DNA of 64,000 bases from the NCBI GenBank assembly GCA_022650895.1, contig JALCQC010000006.1:45991-109990 (forward strand). The letters run 5' to 3'. Numbering within the stretch: position 1 is the first letter of the stretch; every line of letters begins with the position of its first letter. Positions 59,984 through 64,000 of this stretch are shown here, one piece after another. Made by a program: the position numbers and the translations under genes. The DNA is from Bifidobacteriaceae bacterium (GTDB lineage: Bacteria; Actinomycetota; Actinomycetes; Actinomycetales; Bifidobacteriaceae). Under the pieces are notes generated by a model. The model worked only from the letters and a program-made list of their open reading frames with translations. It made no database searches and was not told the origin of the DNA.

Positions 59984-61855
59984 ATGTTCACAGGAATCAT
60001 CGAATCCATCGGGAAGGTATACACCATCGCCGAGGAGGGAAAGTCAGCGGGCGCCGGGAAGGTCCTGCGGCTTCAGGACGCGAAGATTGCTCAGGGCCTC
60101 GCGCCCGGCGACAGCCTCAGCGTCAATGGAGTGTGCCTCACGGTGGTGGCTACCACGGAGGAGGGGATCATCGACCTCGAGGTGATGCCGCAGACGCTGT
60201 CATTCACGGATCTGGGATCACTGCAGACGGGAGATCGCGTCAATCTGGAACGCTCCTTGGGTGCCAGCGGTACCGCGGGATTTGGCGGACACATCGTGCT
60301 GGGGCATGTGGATGGCGTCGGCACGGTCGTTGCGCGCGTTCAGGAGGGAATCTCCACACGCTACACGATTCAACCCGATCCTGCTCTTGGACGCTATATC
60401 GCAGCGCAGGGTTCCATCGCCATCGACGGCATCAGTCTGACTGTTGCACGGCGTGACGCCACGACCTTCGACGTCGCCATCATTCCCCACACCAAGGAAG
60501 TGACTGTGATCGGAGACCGCAAAATCGGCGATCACGTCAACATCGAAGTCGATGTGGCGGCGCGATACAGGGAACAGTACGCTCAGGGAGACCTCACCGC
60601 CGACGATCTCATCGCAATCTGGGGGGATTCAGGCTCCCAGACCGATTCCGTCGATACGGCCATTGAAGCGATTCGCAGAGGTGAACTCGTCGTGGTGATG
60701 GATGACGAGTCACGCGAAAACGAGGGTGATCTCATCTGCGCTGCCCAAGAGATGGATCCTCAGAATCTCAACGTCATGGCTTCCAAGGCCAAGGGGTTGA
60801 TCTGCATGCCGATGAGCGCCCGCCGTGCGCGCCACCTCCATTTGGAACCTATGGTCGCCGACAACACGGATAACCACCACACGGCCTTCACGGTCTCCGT
60901 CGACCATGTTTCGACGACGACGGGCATCAGCGCCTTCGACCGAGCGACCACGGCCCGTGCCTGCGCGTCCGACGAAGCACAACCGGAAGATTTTCGCCGT
61001 CCGGGACACATGTTCCCCCTGGTTGCCAAAGACGGAGGGGTCTTGGAGCGCAACGGTCATACGGAGGCGACCGTCGATCTGGTCAAGCTTGCCGGCGCAG
61101 GCGATGTGGGGCTGTGCTGCGAGATCATGGCGGAAGACGGTTCCATGATGCGCCGCCAGCAGCTGATGGTTTTCGCCCGTCTCAACGGCTGGCCGATCAT
61201 CACCATCGCACAGCTGCAGCAGTACCGTCGCGCACACCTGAGCGTCAGGAAAATTGCGGGAGCGCATTTGCCCACCAGCTTCGGCGACTTCGACATTCAG
61301 GGCTACCTCTGCGACGAGACGGGGGAGGAAGCCGTTGCCCTTGTCAAGGGAGCCGTCGCGCAAGACGCAGATAGCGACGTCCAGGGTATGCAGCCGGTGC
61401 TCGTCCGCGTGCATTCGGAATGTCTCACCGGTGATGCCTTCGGATCTCTGCGCTGCGACTGCGGCGATCAGCTCCGTGCCGCCATGAGGAGAATCGAGGC
61501 GGCAGGCAGGGGCGTCATCATCTACCTCGAGCAGGAAGGACGGGGGATCGGCCTGTTGAACAAGATCCGTGCGTATGCGGAGCAGGACGAGGGAGCGGAC
61601 ACCGTCGATGCCAACACGAGGCTCGGTTTGCCGGTGGACGCACGCCACTACGGTTTTGCCGCCGCCATTCTGAGAGCGCTGGGAATTGGAAGCGTCAACC
61701 TCCTTACCAACAACCCCGACAAGATGGAGCAACTTGAGTCCATGGGAATTTCGGTGGCGCAAAGAACGAGCGTGGAGATGCCGGCGAACCCCGTCGACCA
61801 CGACTATCTTGTGACAAAGCGTGACCGCATGGGGCACTTGCTCTCTCTTCAATGA
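59984..61855 (+). CDS. Riboflavin synthase fused to RibB-RibA (trifunctional)
   Basis: One uninterrupted frame of 623 residues carries three enzymes. Residues 1-205 are riboflavin synthase alpha with two lumazine-binding repeats ([12 protein letters not shown], then [14 protein letters not shown]). About 220-425 is 3,4-dihydroxy-2-butanone-4-phosphate synthase ([32 protein letters not shown]). About 426-623 is GTP cyclohydrolase II with the zinc Cys set in [19 protein letters not shown] and [11 protein letters not shown]. The first and last committed reactions of the pathway thus sit in one chain. The ATG at 59984 has GGAAAGGTG upstream; the ORF-track start at 59762 lies inside ribD. In most relatives ribE and ribBA are separate genes. 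Confidence 0.92.
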   Translation: MFTGIIESIGKVYTIAEEGKSAGAGKVLRLQDAKIAQGLAPGDSLSVNGVCLTVVATTEEGIIDLEVMPQTLSFTDLGSLQTGDRVNLERSLGASGTAGFGGHIVLGHVDGVGTVVARVQEGISTRYTIQPDPALGRYIAAQGSIAIDGISLTVARRDATTFDVAIIPHTKEVTVIGDRKIGDHVNIEVDVAARYREQYAQGDLTADDLIAIWGDSGSQTDSVDTAIEAIRRGELVVVMDDESRENEGDLICAAQEMDPQNLNVMASKAKGLICMPMSARRARHLHLEPMVADNTDNHHTAFTVSVDHVSTTTGISAFDRATTARACASDEAQPEDFRRPGHMFPLVAKDGGVLERNGHTEATVDLVKLAGAGDVGLCCEIMAEDGSMMRRQQLMVFARLNGWPIITIAQLQQYRRAHLSVRKIAGAHLPTSFGDFDIQGYLCDETGEEAVALVKGAVAQDADSDVQGMQPVLVRVHSECLTGDAFGSLRCDCGDQLRAAMRRIEAAGRGVIIYLEQEGRGIGLLNKIRAYAEQDEGADTVDANTRLGLPVDARHYGFAAAILRALGIGSVNLLTNNPDKMEQLESMGISVAQRTSVEMPANPVDHDYLVTKRDRMGHLLSLQ

Positions 61856-61919
61856 GCTCTACGGCAACTCGCCTCACAACTCACTTCACAATTCATCGGT
61901 AACGAAAGGAAAAATTAAA

Positions 61920-62411
61920 ATGACGACGATTCAGGGCAGGCTTGACGGAACCGGACTGAAGGTGGGCATTGTTGTCTCACGATTCAACGACTTCATCACA
62001 TCACGGCTTTTAGAGGGAGCGCTCAACGAATTGCAAAGGCTGGGAGTGGCAGAGGGGGATTGCGACGTTCTCTGGGTTCCGGGAGCCTTCGAGATTCCCT
62101 TGGCCGCCAAGAAAATGGCGGCGAGCGGCCGCTATGACGGCCTTATCGCATTGGGGGCAGTGATCCGCGGAAGCACGAGTCACTATGACTTCGTGTGCCA
62201 GCAGGTCACCAGTGGCATTGGACGAGTTCAACTCGACGCCGACATGCCGGTACTGTTCGGTGTTCTCACCACCGACACCGTTGAGCAGGCGATCGATCGC
62301 GCCGGCACGAAGTCGGGAAACAAAGGAGCTGAATGCGCCCAGGGGGTCATTGACCAAGTCGATGCTTTCCGGCAGCTGGAGGCCTTGAAGAGAGCGGGAG
62401 AAGGTCGGTAG
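61920..62411 (+). CDS. ribH: 6,7-dimethyl-8-ribityllumazine synthase
   Basis: A 163-residue lumazine synthase that condenses the RibD product and the RibB product. [60 protein letters not shown] (the catalytic His) and [28 protein letters not shown] are family blocks. It assembles into a pentamer or 60-mer shell. The ATG at 61920 follows GAAAGGAAAAATTAAA. It is the last gene of the FMN-controlled operon. Confidence 0.95.
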   Translation: MTTIQGRLDGTGLKVGIVVSRFNDFITSRLLEGALNELQRLGVAEGDCDVLWVPGAFEIPLAAKKMAASGRYDGLIALGAVIRGSTSHYDFVCQQVTSGIGRVQLDADMPVLFGVLTTDTVEQAIDRAGTKSGNKGAECAQGVIDQVDAFRQLEALKRAGEGR

Positions 62412-62548
62412 GCTGCGCCACCGCGCTCGTCAGTGCCGCAGCCGATTAGTTGGGGTTGCTCGTTTCTCGCAGCAGGGCTCACGGTGGTGTGGCAAGACCA
62501 GACTAACGTGAACTAGGCCAATGCGAAACAAAACCAATTGAATATGAT

Positions 62549-62587
62549 GAAGGGGTCCCGAAGTGTTTTTCACTCCGGGACCCCTTC
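62549..62587. terminator. Bidirectional terminator between ribH and the DUF349 gene
   Basis: GAAGGGGTCCCGAAGTG (62549-62565) pairs with CACTCCGGGACCCCTTC (62571-62587) with one A-C mismatch in 17 positions and loop TTTTT. It serves two convergent genes. Confidence 0.78.
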
Positions 62588-62625
62588 ACGTCAGCCTTGC
62601 ATATGTGCAGACTGTTACTTTCGGC

Positions 62626-63975
62626 TTATTTCACTGCATTGAGCCACTGCTGCTTGGTTGCCTTCTCGGTCTCCAAGGCCTGCTTCTTGGCAGGATCCGT
62701 CTCTGCGGCGATCTTTGCGTCGAGCTCTTCGAGCTGGGCGGTGAGCTGGACCTCGAAGGAGGACTTGCGGGCGTCCGTCTCGGGATCCTTCTGCGTCCAT
62801 GCGGCATCTTCGACGGCCTTGATCTGCTTTTCGACGGCGGAGAGGCGATCCTCTATGCGACGCATGTCCGAACGGGGAACATAGCCGATCTGATCCCATT
62901 CATCCTGAATCGCGCCCAGCGCCGTTCGCGCCTGACGAGCCTGCTCTTCGGTGGAGACGGGGACAAGTGCTTCGGCCTTGACCAGCAGGGCTTCCTTCTT
63001 GACAAGATTGTCCTTTTCTTCGGCACCCATCTGGTCGCGGTCGGCCTGGCGTGCGTTGAAGAAGGTGTCGGCAGCGGCACGGAAGCGAGCCCACAGAGCG
63101 TCATCCTCGGAGCGTCCGACGCGGCCTGCAGCCTTCCAACGATCCATGAGTTGGTTGAACTCATGGGAGGTCTGGGCCCATTCGGTGGAGTTCTGCAGGC
63201 TTTCGGCCTCAGCAATAATCTCTTCCTTGGCAGCGCGTGCCTTGTCCCGCTGAGCATCGCGAACCTGCGCCCACTTGCGACGCGACTGGTTAAAGGTGGA
63301 CCGTGCCGTCGAGAAGCGCTTCCACAGGGCATCCGCCTGTGGTTTGTCGATGCGCGCGTCCTGACGCTGATGCTCCTGCCAGCTTTCGAAAAGCTTCTTG
63401 AATTCTTCGGCGGTGTTGCGCCAGTTCGTTCCACTTCCCAAAGAGGCGACGATGGCCTCCGCCTTTTCCACGATCTCCGTACGGTTGGCAACCGCCTTCT
63501 CCACGGCCTTCTTATGGGCCTCGGCAAGTTCTTCCTTCTTGGTCTTTGCGGCCGTGGTCAATTCGGCCAGACGGTTGCGTAGGGCTTCCAGATCGCCGAT
63601 GACGGCTGGTTGTTTGGTCTCTTCATTGAGATTCTTCAGCGATTCGTCGATTTCACGAGTCTTCACGGTAGAGGACTTGAGACGAACGGCGAAAAGCTCG
63701 ATCTTAGCTTTGAGATCAAGATAGCGGCGCGCGAAAAGCTTCAACGCCTCTGCACCGTCTCCATCGGGGAACTGCCCGATTTCGCGTTCTGTTCCATTGT
63801 CGGAAACGTAAACCGTCCCGTTCTCTCCGAGCCGACCGAATTTCTCGGCCGCTTCGAGATCCTCGGCGGAATAGTCCACTTTTGGCGCCACCGGAGTGGA
63901 CGCCTTCTTCTTGGCGACAAGGGCCGGCGACGGAATCGGCGCTGACTTCGTAGTTGTGTCTTCTGGCACGCTCAT
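62626..63975 (-). CDS. DUF349 domain protein
   Basis: A 449-residue coiled-coil protein with several DUF349 repeats. Each repeat is a helix pair of the type WRNTAEEFKKLFESWQEH...DALWKRFSTARSTFNQSRR; a second copy is QTSHEFNQLMDRWKAAGRVGRSEDDALWARFRAAADTFFNARQ and a weaker one surrounds ALGAIQDEWDQIGYVPR. The N-terminus (about 1-40) is Ala/Pro/Lys-rich and disordered; about 45-95 forms a small domain before the helices. AAGGAG precedes the ATG. The function in actinobacteria is unknown; it is cytosolic and probably highly helical. Confidence 0.9.
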   Translation of the reverse strand: MSVPEDTTTKSAPIPSPALVAKKKASTPVAPKVDYSAEDLEAAEKFGRLGENGTVYVSDNGTEREIGQFPDGDGAEALKLFARRYLDLKAKIELFAVRLKSSTVKTREIDESLKNLNEETKQPAVIGDLEALRNRLAELTTAAKTKKEELAEAHKKAVEKAVANRTEIVEKAEAIVASLGSGTNWRNTAEEFKKLFESWQEHQRQDARIDKPQADALWKRFSTARSTFNQSRRKWAQVRDAQRDKARAAKEEIIAEAESLQNSTEWAQTSHEFNQLMDRWKAAGRVGRSEDDALWARFRAAADTFFNARQADRDQMGAEEKDNLVKKEALLVKAEALVPVSTEEQARQARTALGAIQDEWDQIGYVPRSDMRRIEDRLSAVEKQIKAVEDAAWTQKDPETDARKSSFEVQLTAQLEELDAKIAAETDPAKKQALETEKATKQQWLNAVK

Positions 63976-64000
63976 GCCTTCTCCTTGGGTTTGGCGTTCG

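Noticed and set aside
62563-63582. 339-residue plus-strand ORF
   Set aside because: Shadow of the DUF349 gene; Leu/Gly-rich translation produced by the complementary strand of a Glu/Ala/Lys-rich protein.
1-64000. CRISPR arrays, insertion sequences, prophage genes, tRNA genes
   Set aside because: I looked for regularly spaced repeats, transposase motifs, phage modules and cloverleaf-like segments with GGTTCGA-type T loops and found none I could support.

Overview
The window is a contiguous piece of chromosome from a member of the Bifidobacteriaceae (Actinomycetota). I infer this from actinobacterial marker families (DUF3710, DUF3159, DUF4193, DUF3046, SepH, DUF6725-like, SigA/HrdB, Rel), from the order ftsK-pgsA-cinA-clgR-DUF3046-recA-recX-(rnpB)-hpf-secA, and from the bifidobacterial rpoD-parE-parC neighbourhood. 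Coding density is high and the DNA is moderately GC-rich. I found no insertion sequences, prophage genes, CRISPR arrays, tRNAs or 16S/23S rRNA genes. Genus and species cannot be assigned from this read.

Layout. 1-2019: the 3' end of tyrA, a small convergent SH3-like gene and the tyrosine recombinase xerC. 2020-9061: an oligopeptide ABC transporter (lipoprotein, two permeases, one fused double ATPase) preceded by a structured untranslated leader that ends in an intrinsic terminator; exonuclease III is translationally coupled at its end. 9122-15782: the DUF3710/DUF3159/TRAM-methyltransferase trio, an orphan sugar-binding lipoprotein and a CtpE-like P-type ATPase. 15834-20380: aconitase, a Bax-inhibitor-1-type membrane protein and a small alarmone synthetase. 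20458-30391: miaB-miaA, ftsK, pgsA, cinA, clgR, DUF3046, recA (with a clear SOS box) and recX. RNase P RNA lies on the minus strand at 30413-30760. 30937-40579: hpf, secA, trpD, a ROK glucokinase, a small membrane protein, plsC and a PASTA-type Ser/Thr kinase. 40670-51620: polyprenyl diphosphate synthase, a DUF4192-like protein, the primary sigma factor, both subunits of topoisomerase IV flanking a small membrane protein, and a phosphodiesterase-family protein. 51622-56117: sepH, DUF4193, dut and rel. 56230-58526: an ArsR-family sensor coupled to a metal P-type ATPase. 58546-62411: a complete riboflavin operon controlled by an FMN riboswitch. 62626-63975: a DUF349 protein.

How it works together. 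Most of the window is housekeeping: chromosome handling (XerC, FtsK, RecA/RecX, topoisomerase IV, SepH), stringent response (two synthetases), secretion, envelope precursors and tRNA modification. The accessory or regulated parts are peptide uptake, metal export, sugar phosphorylation next to a LacI-type operator, and riboflavin synthesis.

The points most worth a second look are: the unassigned structured leader upstream of the peptide-binding lipoprotein; the apparent triple fusion of riboflavin synthase with RibB and RibA; the metal ATPase that lacks both the CPx and HP signatures; the large insertion in the first nucleotide-binding domain of the fused peptide ATPase; and the LacI-type operator followed by an 18-bp hairpin ahead of the glucokinase gene.
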